Origin: Burkholderia sp. 9120
GTDB taxonomy: Bacteria > Pseudomonadota > Gammaproteobacteria > Burkholderiales > Burkholderiaceae
Direction: 5' to 3'
DNA length: 64,000 nt
Assembly (NCBI RefSeq): GCF_000745015.1
Contig: NZ_JQNA01000002.1
Coordinates: 2,232,001-2,296,000 of the forward strand
The first letter of the stretch is position 1. Each line of letters begins with the position of its first letter. Below, in pieces: positions 17,632 to 26,993 of this stretch. Position numbers and translations under genes: made by a program. The notes beneath the pieces were generated by a model. The model made no database searches and was not told the DNA's origin. It saw only the letters and a program-made list of their open reading frames with translations.

Positions 17632-19005
17632 CTAGCGTTCCCCTTCGCCTTTGGCCGCCAGGCCATATCGCTTGATCTTCTCGTATAGCGTTGCCTTGCC
17701 TAGCTGCAGTCTGTCGGCCGCAACCGCCACGACGCCACCGGTCTGCTCCAGCGCTTCAGCAATCACCGCCCGCTCGAATTGCTCGACGCGTTCCTTCAAC
17801 GGTTGCGCGGCCGCACTGTCGTCGGTGAACGACATCACCGGATCGTCGGCGACACCGAGCACGAAGCGGTCGGCGGCATTGCGCAGTTCCCGCACGTTGC
17901 CCGGCCAGTCGCGCTGCATCAGGCTGGCGCGCTGCCGGTCGGTGAGGATCGGCGCGGGCCGCTGATAACGCACTGCCGCGTCCAGCAGAAAATGCTCGAA
18001 CAACGGCACGATGTCCTCGCGCCGCTCGCCCAACGGCGGCAGCGCGATCGTCACCACGTTCAACCGGTACAGCAGATCGCGCCGGAACGAACCGTCCGCG
18101 ACATGTTCGGCCATGTCGCCCTTAGCGGCGGCGACGACCCGGCAATTCACGCGGATCGGCTGATTCGAGCCGAGCCGTTCCAGCACGCCGTCCTGCAACA
18201 CGCGCAGCAGCTTGACCTGCAACGCGAGCGGCATGCTTTCGATTTCGTCGAGAAACAGCGTGCCGCCCGACGCGTGTTCGAGCTTGCCGATCCGGCGTTT
18301 CGCCGCGCCGGTGAAAGCGCCCGGCTCGTAGCCGAACATTTCCGACTCGAACATCGGCTCCGGCAACGCGCCGCAGTTCACCGCGATAAACGGCCGGTCA
18401 CGTCGCGGCGACAACTCGTGCAGACTGCGCGCGATCAACTCCTTGCCCGCGCCGGTGTCGCCGTTGATCAGCACGGACGCATCGGTCGGCGCGACATTGG
18501 CGATCAGCCGACGCACCTGTTCGATTGCCGGACTGCGGCCGATGATTCGCGGTGCCACCGAATTCTGTTCCGCCAACTCACGACGCAGCGCGATATTCTC
18601 AAGCACCAGCTTGCGGCGCTCCAACGCGCGCCGTACGGTTTCGATCAGGCGCTCCGACGCGAACGGTTTTTCGATGAAGTCGTAGGCGCCGTCTCGCATG
18701 GCCTGCACGGCCATCGAGATATCGCCGTGCCCGGTGACCAGAATCACCGGCACGTCGGGCGCGCGCTCGTGCCATTGCGCGAGCAGATCGAGACCGCTCG
18801 CGCCGGGCAAGCGGATGTCGCTGACCACCACGCCGGAGAAATCCGCGCGGATCATCTTCGCTGCGGATTCCGCCGACGCATGGCCGATCACCTCGAAGCC
18901 CGCCAGTTGCAAACTCTGCACGCTTGCGCGCCGCACCAGTTCGTCGTCTTCGATATACAGCACTTGCAGGCCGTGGTTCAGCATGGCGTTTTCCGTCTGA
19001 TTCAT
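17632..19005 (-). CDS. dctD: Sigma-54-dependent response regulator DctD
   Basis: NtrC-family activator of dicarboxylate transport, about 457 residues. It has an N-terminal receiver domain (LQVLYIEDDELVRR, phospho-acceptor Asp in VVVSDIRLPGASG), an AAA+ domain with Walker A INGDTGAGKE, the sigma-54-contact loop GAFTGA (EPGAFTGAAKR) and Walker B GGTLFLDEIES, and a Fis-type helix-turn-helix ending GKATLYEKIKRYG. The ATG at 19005 overlaps the dctB stop in ATGA. An ATG 7 codons further in is an alternative. The target is probably the dctA promoter at 22558-22574. Confidence 0.93.
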   Translation of the reverse strand: MNQTENAMLNHGLQVLYIEDDELVRRASVQSLQLAGFEVIGHASAESAAKMIRADFSGVVVSDIRLPGASGLDLLAQWHERAPDVPVILVTGHGDISMAVQAMRDGAYDFIEKPFASERLIETVRRALERRKLVLENIALRRELAEQNSVAPRIIGRSPAIEQVRRLIANVAPTDASVLINGDTGAGKELIARSLHELSPRRDRPFIAVNCGALPEPMFESEMFGYEPGAFTGAAKRRIGKLEHASGGTLFLDEIESMPLALQVKLLRVLQDGVLERLGSNQPIRVNCRVVAAAKGDMAEHVADGSFRRDLLYRLNVVTIALPPLGERREDIVPLFEHFLLDAAVRYQRPAPILTDRQRASLMQRDWPGNVRELRNAADRFVLGVADDPVMSFTDDSAAAQPLKERVEQFERAVIAEALEQTGGVVAVAADRLQLGKATLYEKIKRYGLAAKGEGER

Positions 19006-21008
19006 GAACCCGTGGTCAACGGGTCCGGGGTGTGGCTCGTCTGCACGCGCGCGCGGCGCAGCGTCAGGACGAAGAGTGCGCCGCCGTCGGCCGCGTTGCG
19101 TGCCACCAGCGTGCCGCCGCAATCGCGGGCAATCGACGACGAGATCGCCAGTCCGAGGCCCAGTCCCTGGCCCATTTCCTTGGTCGTGAAGAACGGCTCG
19201 AACAGACGCGGCAGGACGTCGTCGGGAACGCCGGGGCCGTTGTCGCTGACCGCGAACGAGAGGTTGCTAGCCGACACGTCGATCTCGATCGTGATGCGCG
19301 GCGGCTTCAGGCCGGCGGTGGCGTCGAGCGCGTTGCCGAGCAGGTTGATCAACACCTGTTCGAGCCGCAGGTCGTCGCAATGCGCGATCAGGTCGGGATG
19401 GTCATCGGCGAGACTGAGCGGCGTACGCGTGGCGCTGCCGGCGTCCGCGTCGACTAGCACGTACTCGACTTCCACGCCTTGCAAGCGCTTTTGCAGCAGC
19501 GCGACGACGTTGCGCAACGCCCGCACGATCGGCGCGCGTGCACTGCGTGGCCGCGCGCGTCCTACGAACAGCTTCAACTGATTGGTGATCTTGCCCATGC
19601 GCTCGGTGAGCGCGGCGATCGCTTCGAGGTTCTCGCGCGCCGACGCCTGGTCGCCGCGCTCAAGCAGCACGAGCGTGTTGTCCGAGAAACCGCGCAACGC
19701 AGCGAGCGGCTGATTCAATTCATGCGTGATACCCGCCGCCATCTGACCGAGCGCGGCGAGCTTGCTCGCCTGGATCAGCTCGTCGTGCGCGGCGCGCAAT
19801 TCCTGTTCGGCGCGCGTGCGTTCGGCCACTTCCTTGTGCAATTGCTCGTTCGCTTCGGAGAGGTCGGCCGTGCGTTCGGCCACGCGCCGGTTCAATTCCG
19901 CGTACGCCTTTTGCAGCATCGCGCGGCTGCGCATCACCTCGCGCACGCGAGCGCGGCGCATGCGCCAGTAGAACGCGAACAACACGAGCGACACGTAGCC
20001 GAAAGCCGTGACGATGGTTGCATTGCGCGCGTCCGCATCGACCGGATCGACGGGCGACATCGTGATCAGATGCCAGTCCGGTTCGCCCATGCCGCGCCGC
20101 GACGCAAGGTAGCGCGGCGCATAGCGGCCGCCGCCAATGCGCACGATCTGCGCATTGCCCTCCAGCGTGCGCTCGATCGTGACGGGCAGCGGCGCGATGG
20201 GCTGTTGCGCGTATTGACGCGCCTGGTAGATCGAATCGGCGACCTGGCCGGACAGCGGCCGGATCGTGTGATATTTCCACGCGGGCATCGACGAGAGAAA
20301 GATCACGCCGTGGTCGTCGGCAACGACGAGCGGCTCGGACGCATCCGCACCCTGGAACCATTCGAGATCGAGTTTAACGACCGCCACACCGACGATCTTC
20401 CCGTCGCGTCGCACCGGCTGCGAGATGTAATAGCCGGGCGCCTGCGAGATCGTGCCGATGCCGAAGAAGCGACCCACGCCGCCCTTCACCGCGTCGAGGA
20501 AATACGGCCGGAATTGATAACCCGCGCCGATAAAGCTTTGCGGTCCGTGCCAGTTGCTCGCGGCCACGCAATAGCCGTCGAGCGGAATGATGTAGGTGAC
20601 CGTAGCGCGCGCGTGGCGGTTGAGGTCTTCCAGATAGAGATTGGCGCGCTGCACGTTGGCCGGCGTCGGATCGACCAGCACGTCCTGCACGATGGGATGT
20701 TCAGCCAGCAGATAAGGCAACGATTCGTAGCGCTCGAGCGTGCTCTTCAGCGCGTTGGCGGTGCGATCCACGCGCACCGCAGCGTTGCGCCGCAAATTGT
20801 CGATGCCGCGTTGCCACGCAATGCTGTACGTGAGCCCGCACGCCGCCACGAGCCCGACGACGAGCGCGAAGAGGATCAGCAGGCGGCGCGTCACGTTGGC
20901 AATATCCGATCGGTGGGGATCGTTTATTGTGGCATAAGGCGAAGCGCCGCCGGCGCGAGTTTCGTCGGCCGGCGGCGCGGGGGTTGGGCGCACGGCCACC
21001 CGTTTCAT
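19002..21008 (-). CDS. dctB: C4-dicarboxylate sensor histidine kinase DctB
   Basis: Membrane sensor kinase of 668 residues. A first membrane segment (LLILFALVVGLVAACGLTYSI) is followed by a periplasmic double-Cache-type sensor region of about 270 residues (including GYYISQPVRRDGKIVGVAVVK) and a second membrane segment (GYVSLVLFAFYW). A coiled-coil linker leads to the DHp domain with the phosphorylated His in GITHELNQPLAAL and an ATPase domain with VSDNGPGVPDD and GQGLGLGLAIS. The ATG at 21008 was preferred over an upstream in-frame start. dctB-dctD form a two-gene unit downstream of dctA. Confidence 0.93.
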   Translation of the reverse strand: MKRVAVRPTPAPPADETRAGGASPYATINDPHRSDIANVTRRLLILFALVVGLVAACGLTYSIAWQRGIDNLRRNAAVRVDRTANALKSTLERYESLPYLLAEHPIVQDVLVDPTPANVQRANLYLEDLNRHARATVTYIIPLDGYCVAASNWHGPQSFIGAGYQFRPYFLDAVKGGVGRFFGIGTISQAPGYYISQPVRRDGKIVGVAVVKLDLEWFQGADASEPLVVADDHGVIFLSSMPAWKYHTIRPLSGQVADSIYQARQYAQQPIAPLPVTIERTLEGNAQIVRIGGGRYAPRYLASRRGMGEPDWHLITMSPVDPVDADARNATIVTAFGYVSLVLFAFYWRMRRARVREVMRSRAMLQKAYAELNRRVAERTADLSEANEQLHKEVAERTRAEQELRAAHDELIQASKLAALGQMAAGITHELNQPLAALRGFSDNTLVLLERGDQASARENLEAIAALTERMGKITNQLKLFVGRARPRSARAPIVRALRNVVALLQKRLQGVEVEYVLVDADAGSATRTPLSLADDHPDLIAHCDDLRLEQVLINLLGNALDATAGLKPPRITIEIDVSASNLSFAVSDNGPGVPDDVLPRLFEPFFTTKEMGQGLGLGLAISSSIARDCGGTLVARNAADGGALFVLTLRRARVQTSHTPDPLTTGS

Positions 21009-21081
21009 ATGCGGGCGGCCGTGGAGGTCGAGGTTGAAGTAAAAACCGCGCTGAACGTCGAAACCGGAGCCGAAGCCCGGC

Positions 21082-22362
21082 TTAAACGCCGGCCGGCTCT
21101 TTGACCGCCACTTCGCCGCGCAACGCGGCATTCAGCTTGTCGCGGTCCAGTTCCTTTTCCCATGCCGACACCACCACCGTCGCCACACCATTGCCGACGA
21201 TGTTGGTCAGCGCACGGCACTCGCTCATGAAGCGGTCGATGCCGAGAATCAGCACCATGCCTGACAGCGGAATGGTCGGCACCACGGCCAGCGTCGCAGC
21301 CAGCGTGATGAAGCCCGCGCCCGTCACGCCGCTGGCGCCCTTCGAGGTCAGCATCGTCACCGCCAGCAGCGTGAGCTGCTGCGTCCACGTGAGGTCGATG
21401 TTGGTCGCCTGGGCGATGAACAGCACGGCCATCGTCATGTAGATGTTGGTGCCGTCGAGATTGAACGAGTAACCGGTCGGCACCACGAGGCCCACCACCG
21501 AGCGTGAGCAGCCGAGCTTTTCGAGCTTCAGCATCAGTTGCGGCAGCGCGGCTTCCGACGAGCTCGTGCCCAGCACGATCAGCATCTCTTCCTTGATGTA
21601 CGCGACGAAGCGCAGGATATTGAAGCCCACCGCGCGCGCGATGATGCCGAGCACGACCACCACGAACACGATCGACGTCAGATAGAACGTGCCGATCAGC
21701 TTGAGCATGGGCAGCAGCGAGCCGATGCCGTACTTGCCGATCGTGAAGGCCATCGCGCCGAACGCGCCGATCGGCGCCAGCTTCGTGATGATGCGCACTA
21801 CGCCGAACAGCACATGCGAAAGACCGTCGATGAAATTCGTCACGACCTTGCCCTTCTCGCCGGCCGTCGCGAGCACCGCGCCGAACAGCAGCGCGATCAG
21901 CAGGATCTGCAGGATTTCGCCTTGCGCGAAAGCCGACGTGAGCGTGTCCGGAATGATGTGCATCAGGAAGTCCACGGTCGTCTGGCCGTGTGCCTTCGCG
22001 GCGTACGACGCGACGGCTTTGCCGTCGAGCGTGGCCGGGTCGATGTTGAAGCCGACGCCCGGCTTGAGCACGTGCGTCGCGATCAGGCCGAGCACGAGCG
22101 CGAAGCTCGAGACGATTTCAAAGTACAGCAGCGCCTTGCCGCCCACGCGCCCGACCTTCTTCATATCTTCCATGCCGGCGATACCCGTCACCACCGTACA
22201 GAAGATGATCGGCCCGATCACCATCTTGATCAGCTTGATGAAACCGTCGCCGAGCGGCTTCATGTCGACGGCGAGATTCGGGTAGTAATGTCCGAGCGCG
22301 ATGCCGATGATGATCGCCACGATCACCTGGACGTACAGCACTTTATGGATAGGTTTTTTCAC
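21082..22362 (-). CDS. dctA: C4-dicarboxylate transport protein DctA
   Basis: DAACS-family symporter for succinate, fumarate, malate and similar acids, 426 residues. It begins [20 protein letters not shown] and has the family's serine-rich re-entrant loop ([13 protein letters not shown]), the substrate and Na-site segment [16 protein letters not shown] and the second hairpin [13 protein letters not shown]. The GTG at 22362 has a good Shine-Dalgarno (AGGAAA) at the right distance; an ATG 17 codons upstream lacks one. It lies 73 bp upstream of dctB in the same direction. Transcription is probably controlled by DctB/DctD through sigma-54. Confidence 0.95.
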   Translation of the reverse strand: MKKPIHKVLYVQVIVAIIIGIALGHYYPNLAVDMKPLGDGFIKLIKMVIGPIIFCTVVTGIAGMEDMKKVGRVGGKALLYFEIVSSFALVLGLIATHVLKPGVGFNIDPATLDGKAVASYAAKAHGQTTVDFLMHIIPDTLTSAFAQGEILQILLIALLFGAVLATAGEKGKVVTNFIDGLSHVLFGVVRIITKLAPIGAFGAMAFTIGKYGIGSLLPMLKLIGTFYLTSIVFVVVVLGIIARAVGFNILRFVAYIKEEMLIVLGTSSSEAALPQLMLKLEKLGCSRSVVGLVVPTGYSFNLDGTNIYMTMAVLFIAQATNIDLTWTQQLTLLAVTMLTSKGASGVTGAGFITLAATLAVVPTIPLSGMVLILGIDRFMSECRALTNIVGNGVATVVVSAWEKELDRDKLNAALRGEVAVKEPAGV

Positions 22363-22557
22363 GATGTTTCCTGCGATATGGATGAGCTCATGGCCTGCCA
22401 CGCCGCGCATCATGCGAACGAATGCGAAAACTCGTCACGCTTGAGCACGGCATTAGGCCGCGACAAGACGACGAATTCAGAAATACCGGGAAGGGAAATC
22501 AGACATCGTTGTCTCCTTGCTTTAGTTGTCGGACCGTTGCGGCCGCGTGTTCTAAAT

Positions 22558-22574
22558 TGCAAGGTCGATGCCAG
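22558..22574 (-). promoter_or_regulatory. Sigma-54 (RpoN) promoter of dctA
   Basis: The minus strand reads CTGGCATCGACCTTGCA, which fits YTGGCAYRN5TTGCW-type -24/-12 promoters with GG and GC at the correct spacing. Transcription would begin near 22547, about 185 nt before the GTG start of dctA. DctD, encoded downstream, is a sigma-54 activator. Confidence 0.8.
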
Positions 22575-22635
22575 CTTGATGCCGGACTCGGCGCGTTGAT
22601 TTTTATGGTTTTTTTGAGACGCGACGCGATATGCC

Positions 22636-22659
22636 GTCCGGGATTCCGGAAATCCGGAC
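22636..22659. promoter_or_regulatory. Candidate DctD enhancer dyad
   Basis: Imperfect 24-bp palindrome: outer arms GTCCGG and CCGGAC match exactly and the centre is TTCCGGAA; 20 of 24 positions are self-complementary. Its centre lies about 100 bp upstream of the predicted dctA transcription start, a typical enhancer position. The sequence differs from the published rhizobial DctD sites as I recall them, so assignment rests on location and symmetry. Confidence 0.5.
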
Positions 22660-22697
22660 GAAGGGTGTCGGGGAATCCAGAATGCATCGAGACGCGG

Positions 22698-22723
22698 GCC
22701 TCGGGAAAACCCCGAGGCTTTTT
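22698..22723 (+). terminator. Orphan plus-strand intrinsic terminator
   Basis: GCCTCGGG pairs with CCCGAGGC around AAAA plus one C, followed by five T residues on the plus strand. The minus strand has no T run after the stem. Both flanking genes are on the minus strand, so no known gene needs a terminator in this direction. The rest of the dctA-ABC gap (22363-22778) holds the dctA control region and no gene that I can see. Confidence 0.7.
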
Positions 22724-22778
22724 GGCGGCGCGCTTTTGCCTTACTCAGCGGAAGACGCGCCGCCTGAACCAGCGACGT

Positions 22779-23849
22779 TTAAACCGCGCCTTCTTCCAGC
22801 ACAAGCAGATTCTCGTGCGAGAAACCCAGCGACACCGGCTGGCCCCGCTCAGGCAGACCGCGATTCGGGTCGTTGAACACATCGAGCGAAATCACTGCGT
22901 CTTTCACGCGCGTTCTGATACGCACCACGGCGCCGAGGAAATTCACTTCTTCGACGGTCGCGTTCAGCGTGTTGCGGCCCGGCGCGGCCGGCTCCAGCAC
23001 GATCGCTTCAGGCCGCAGCGCGAGCAGGCGTTGCTTGCCGGCGTCGTCCGACGGCAGTGCCTGGGTGGTCGTCAACTCCTGACCATCCACCGCCATCCGG
23101 CCGGTAGCCGGATCGACCACGTGCCCCGCCAGAATATTCAGCGTGCCCACGAACGACGCCACGAAGCGCGTACGCGGATAGTTGTAGATCTCGGACGGCG
23201 TGCCGATCTGCTCCACACGCCCTTCGTTCATCACGACGATGCGGTCGGAAATGGACAGCGCCTCTTCCTGATCGTGCGTGACGAAAATCGACGTGATGCC
23301 CAGCTCGCGCTGCAACGCGCGAATGTCCTGGCGCAGCGAAATACGGATCTTCGCGTCGAGCGCGGAGAGCGGCTCGTCGAGCAACAGCACTTGCGGCTTG
23401 CCGGCCAACGCCCGCGCCAACGCGACACGCTGCTGCTGACCGCCCGACAGTTGCCACGGATAACGCTCGCCGAGATGCGGCAGCTTGATCAGTTGCAGCA
23501 TCTCGTCGACGCGCTGCTTGATCTCCGCCTGCGGCCGATGATTAATCTTCAGCCCAAAGCCGATGTTGTCCGCCACCGTCATGTTCGGAAACAGCGCGTA
23601 CGACTGGAACACCATGCCGACCTTGCGTTGCCGCGTGCGCAGATGCGTGACGTCTTTGTTGTCGAGCCGGATGATGCCGCGCGTCGGCGTTTCGAAGCCG
23701 GCGATCATGCGCAGCACGGTCGTTTTGCCGCAACCCGATGGCCCGAGGAAAGTAATGAACTCGCCGCGCTCGATCTTCATGTCGAAGTGATGCAACGCCG
23801 TGTTCGCCCCGAAGGACTTGTGCAGATTTTCGATCTCAAGGAATGCCAT
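22779..23849 (-). CDS. ABC importer ATP-binding protein (PotA/FbpC-like)
   Basis: ATPase subunit of 356 residues. It has Walker A GPSGCGKTT near residue 36, the Q-loop VFQSYALFPNMTV, the signature LSGGQQQRVALARAL, Walker B VLLLDEPLSALD and the H-loop FVTHDQEEAL, then a C-terminal TOBE-type domain from about residue 240 (RMAVDGQ to GFSHENLLVLEEG). This layout is that of the spermidine/putrescine and iron-type importers. It is the last gene of an operon with two permeases, a binding protein and a glycerophosphodiesterase. The substrate is not proven. Confidence 0.93.
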   Translation of the reverse strand: MAFLEIENLHKSFGANTALHHFDMKIERGEFITFLGPSGCGKTTVLRMIAGFETPTRGIIRLDNKDVTHLRTRQRKVGMVFQSYALFPNMTVADNIGFGLKINHRPQAEIKQRVDEMLQLIKLPHLGERYPWQLSGGQQQRVALARALAGKPQVLLLDEPLSALDAKIRISLRQDIRALQRELGITSIFVTHDQEEALSISDRIVVMNEGRVEQIGTPSEIYNYPRTRFVASFVGTLNILAGHVVDPATGRMAVDGQELTTTQALPSDDAGKQRLLALRPEAIVLEPAAPGRNTLNATVEEVNFLGAVVRIRTRVKDAVISLDVFNDPNRGLPERGQPVSLGFSHENLLVLEEGAV

Positions 23850-23905
23850 GATTCGCTGCCTCAGTGCGTCAAACTTATTAACGTCAACCTAACGTCAAAC
23901 CGACG

Positions 23906-24697
23906 TCAAACTTTCTGGCCGCTCAACGCGCGGGCCGAACCGAATACCTGAATCAATCCCATCGACGCCCACGTGATCACGAATGCAATGATCGCGAGCG
24001 CCGAGGGCTCGTACGCGCGATTCGCGCCGATCAGTTGCAGATACGGACCGAATGCGGGCCGGTCGAGCAGGCTCGCGAAGGTGAACTCGCCGATCACCAC
24101 GGCAAAGGTGAGAAACGCGCCGGACAGAATGCCCGAGCGGATATTCGGAAAGATCACCTTGAACAGAATGGTGGGCCAGCTCGCGCCGAGGCACTCAGCC
24201 GCTTCAGTAAGCGAGCGCACGTCGACGGCGCGCAGACCGGCGTCGACCGAGCGGTACATGTACGGCAGCGACAGCGTCACGTAGCCGCACACCAGCAGCA
24301 GATCCGTCGCGCGCTCGTTGCCGGTGAGCGGCAGAATCGAACTGCTGTTGTAGATGCGCAGATAGCCGAACACGATCACGATGGCCGGCACCACCAGCGG
24401 CAACAGCGTGATGAACTCGACGAGCGGACGCAGCTTCGGCAGCCGCAATTGCACCCAGTAAGCGGTTGGCACCACCAGCAGCACGCCGACGACGATCGTC
24501 AGTAACGCCATCAAAATCGAATAGCCGAACGAGGCCTGAAAGCGCGGATCGCTCAGCACGACGTGATACGCCTCGAAGCTGTACACGCCGCGCTTCATCC
24601 GCATGCTGAACTCGAAGGTCGCGATCAGCGGAATCAGAAAATACAGCGAGCCGACGATCATCGCCGTCCACGCCCCTACGCGCGATTGGCTTTTCAT
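23906..24697 (-). CDS. ABC importer permease (PotC-like)
   Basis: Inner-membrane permease of 263 residues with about six hydrophobic segments, starting with the one at residues 9-29 (WTAMIVGSLYFLIPLIATFEF). The coupling-helix EAA motif is seen in EAAECLGASWPTILFKVIFPNIRSG, which docks on the ATPase. Its start overlaps the stop of the other permease by 4 bp, so the two subunits are probably made together. Confidence 0.92.
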   Translation of the reverse strand: MKSQSRVGAWTAMIVGSLYFLIPLIATFEFSMRMKRGVYSFEAYHVVLSDPRFQASFGYSILMALLTIVVGVLLVVPTAYWVQLRLPKLRPLVEFITLLPLVVPAIVIVFGYLRIYNSSSILPLTGNERATDLLLVCGYVTLSLPYMYRSVDAGLRAVDVRSLTEAAECLGASWPTILFKVIFPNIRSGILSGAFLTFAVVIGEFTFASLLDRPAFGPYLQLIGANRAYEPSALAIIAFVITWASMGLIQVFGSARALSGQKV

Positions 24698-25641
24698 CGA
24701 CGTCCCCTTTCAGCGCGCGAGCGCAGCCAGATGTAGCCGCCGTTCGACAGCCCGGTCACGAGCACCATGCCGAGCGCGAGCGCGTAGCCGAGGTTCTGGT
24801 TGTGCATCACGTCGCCGCGAATCTGCGCATACAGCAGGATCGTGACGATGTTCAGCGAGCTGCCCGTCAATGCATAAGCCGTGGCGACCGCGCCGAACGA
24901 ATTGGCGAACAGCAGCAGCGCCGCGCCGAGCACGCTCGGCCACAGCACCGGCAGCGCGACGTAGCGCCAGTATTGATACGAGGTGCCGCCCAGGCAGTCG
25001 CAGGCTTCGCGCCATTCGCGCTTCAGGCCGTCGAGCGCGGGCGTGACGATCAGCACCATCAAGGGAATCTGGAAATACAGATAGGTCAGCGTCAGGCCGG
25101 AAAAGCTCAGAATGCTGAAGCCCGTGGAGTAAAGGTTGAAGCCGAGATACTTTTTCAGCAGCACGGTGACGAGGCCGACGCGCCCCAATGTGCAGATGAA
25201 AGCAAACGCGAGCGGCACGCCGGCAAAGTTCGACGCCACGCCGGAAAACGTCATCAGCGTAGGGCGAATCCAGCCGGGGAGTTTGCCCTGCACCGCGGCC
25301 CACGCGAGCAGTGAGCCGATCACGGCGCCGCCGAGCGACGACGCGGCGCTCACCTTGAAGCTGATCCAGTACGCGTCCAGCACGGTGGGCTGCAGCAGAT
25401 CGCGGAAATTGCCGAGCGTGAAATGACCTTGCGCGTCCTGGAATGCGCCGATCATCAGAAAGCCGGTCGGCAAGATCAGGAACAACAGCGCGAAGGTAAA
25501 GAACGGCACCACGCCGATCCAGGCAAGAAACTGCGACGCGCGGCCCGGACCGTCGACGCGAGGCGTTGGCGTGGGCACAGGCGGAACCAGCGGAACCAGC
25601 AATTCCGGCTGCACCGCTCCAGCATCCGATGAAGCGCTCAT
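24694..25641 (-). CDS. ABC importer permease (PotB-like)
   Basis: Second permease, 315 residues. A Pro-rich cytoplasmic N-terminus of about 35 residues precedes six membrane segments, beginning with FLAWIGVVPFFTFALLFLIL. The EAA-type coupling loop is EACDCLGGTSYQYWRYVALPVL. It is 136 bp downstream of the binding-protein gene; that gap has a small hairpin (CTGGC and GCCAG) that could stabilise the upstream message. Confidence 0.92.
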   Translation of the reverse strand: MSASSDAGAVQPELLVPLVPPVPTPTPRVDGPGRASQFLAWIGVVPFFTFALLFLILPTGFLMIGAFQDAQGHFTLGNFRDLLQPTVLDAYWISFKVSAASSLGGAVIGSLLAWAAVQGKLPGWIRPTLMTFSGVASNFAGVPLAFAFICTLGRVGLVTVLLKKYLGFNLYSTGFSILSFSGLTLTYLYFQIPLMVLIVTPALDGLKREWREACDCLGGTSYQYWRYVALPVLWPSVLGAALLLFANSFGAVATAYALTGSSLNIVTILLYAQIRGDVMHNQNLGYALALGMVLVTGLSNGGYIWLRSRAERGRR

Positions 25642-25777
25642 AGCTCACCCTTGAGACTGTCTGGCAAAACGCCAGGCGTGCCGCTCAACTCGAGCAGCAC
25701 GCCGACGGCAATACTTCGGATTACGGTTCGCCGCCACGGCGCGGAGCGTGCCCCGCCGCCGCGGCGACCCGCGTCGC

Positions 25778-26890
25778 TTACTTGACGTTCGCGCCGACCG
25801 CCTGGTCCCACTGCTTCGTGATGGTGTCTTTATAGGCGTCCTGTTGGGACAGCGTCGGGAACACCACGTTCTTATACGACGACGGCGGCGGCAGCTTGTC
25901 GAGCAGCGCTTGCGGCACCTTCTTGCCGGCCACCAGTTCGTTGTAGCGCATCGGGTGGCAGTAGCCCGTCAGCCAGCCGATCTGGCCTTCGTCCGAGTAC
26001 AGGTATTCCATCCACAGCTTGGCGGCGTTCGGATGCGGCGCGTAAGCGCTGATCGCCTGAACGTACACACCGGCGACGACGCCCGTCTTCGGAATCACCA
26101 CCTGGACCTTCGGGTTGCCCTTCAGCGTGTCGCGGTCGGCCAGCGCGTTGTAGTCCCAACGCACGACGATCGGCGTGGTGCCTTGCGCGAGCGAAGCGGC
26201 CTTGCCGATCACCGGCACGAAGTTGCCGTTCTTGTTCAGATCGGCGAAGTACTTCAGACCTGCTGCGCCGGCCTTGCTCGCGTCGCCTTTGCTTTGCGAC
26301 AGACCGGCCGCGAACACGGCCTGGATAGCCTGGTTGGCGGTACGCGGATCGCCTGCGAGCGACACGGCGTTCTTGTAATCGGGCTTGAGCAGATCGCTCC
26401 AGTCGGTCGGCGCCTTGTCGATCATGTCGGCGTTCACTTCGAACGACAGCACGCCGTAATAGTCGCCGTACCAGTAGCCGTCAGCGTCTTTCGAGTCTTT
26501 CGGAATCGAGTTCCACGTCGCGACCTTGTACGGTTGCAGCAGGCCTTCGGCCTTCGCGGTCGGACCGAACGACAGACCCACGTCGATCACGTCCGGCGCT
26601 TGCGGGCCCTTGTTGCCCTTGTTCGCCTTGATCGCTTCGACTTCGTCGCCCGAACCCGCATCCGGATTCAGTTCGTTGATCTTGATGCCGTACTTCTTCT
26701 GAAAGCCGGCCACCAGCTGGCCGTAGTTGCACCAGTCGTGCGGCAACGCGATCACGGTGAGCTGGCCTTCCTGCCTGGCAGCGGCGATCAGTGTGTCGAG
26801 CGGCGCGGCGTAAGCCATGCTGCTGGCGCCGGCGGCGACGCCCGCCGCTGCCGACATGGAAAGTAAACGGACTAACGCGGTGCGGTTCAT
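25778..26890 (-). CDS. ABC importer periplasmic solute-binding protein
   Basis: Type-II periplasmic binding protein of about 370 residues. A signal peptide (ALVRLLSMSAAAGVAAGASSMAYA, cleavage near AYA/AP) precedes the mature protein APLDTLIAAARQEGQLTVIA. Later segments such as GDYYGVLSFEVNAD and HPNAAKLWMEYLYSDEGQ resemble the iron/polyamine/2-aminoethylphosphonate binding family. The ATG at 26890 follows GAGGAAG, so it was preferred over an ATG 4 codons upstream that lies within that Shine-Dalgarno. With a glycerophosphodiesterase gene in front, an organophosphate ligand is a reasonable guess only. Confidence 0.9.
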   Translation of the reverse strand: MNRTALVRLLSMSAAAGVAAGASSMAYAAPLDTLIAAARQEGQLTVIALPHDWCNYGQLVAGFQKKYGIKINELNPDAGSGDEVEAIKANKGNKGPQAPDVIDVGLSFGPTAKAEGLLQPYKVATWNSIPKDSKDADGYWYGDYYGVLSFEVNADMIDKAPTDWSDLLKPDYKNAVSLAGDPRTANQAIQAVFAAGLSQSKGDASKAGAAGLKYFADLNKNGNFVPVIGKAASLAQGTTPIVVRWDYNALADRDTLKGNPKVQVVIPKTGVVAGVYVQAISAYAPHPNAAKLWMEYLYSDEGQIGWLTGYCHPMRYNELVAGKKVPQALLDKLPPPSSYKNVVFPTLSQQDAYKDTITKQWDQAVGANVK

Positions 26891-26993
26891 GGTCTTCCTC
26901 ATCCTCTGCCGAAATTGCTACGTTTGGAAAATTTCTAGTTCGAGCTTCAGGGTGTGCGCCGATGTGCAGCAACGCGCGCGCCCTCCGACCTGT

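Noticed and set aside
17779..19581. A 600-codon plus-strand frame across dctD and dctB
   Set aside because: It runs antisense through two genes with intact kinase and AAA+ motifs and spans their junction.
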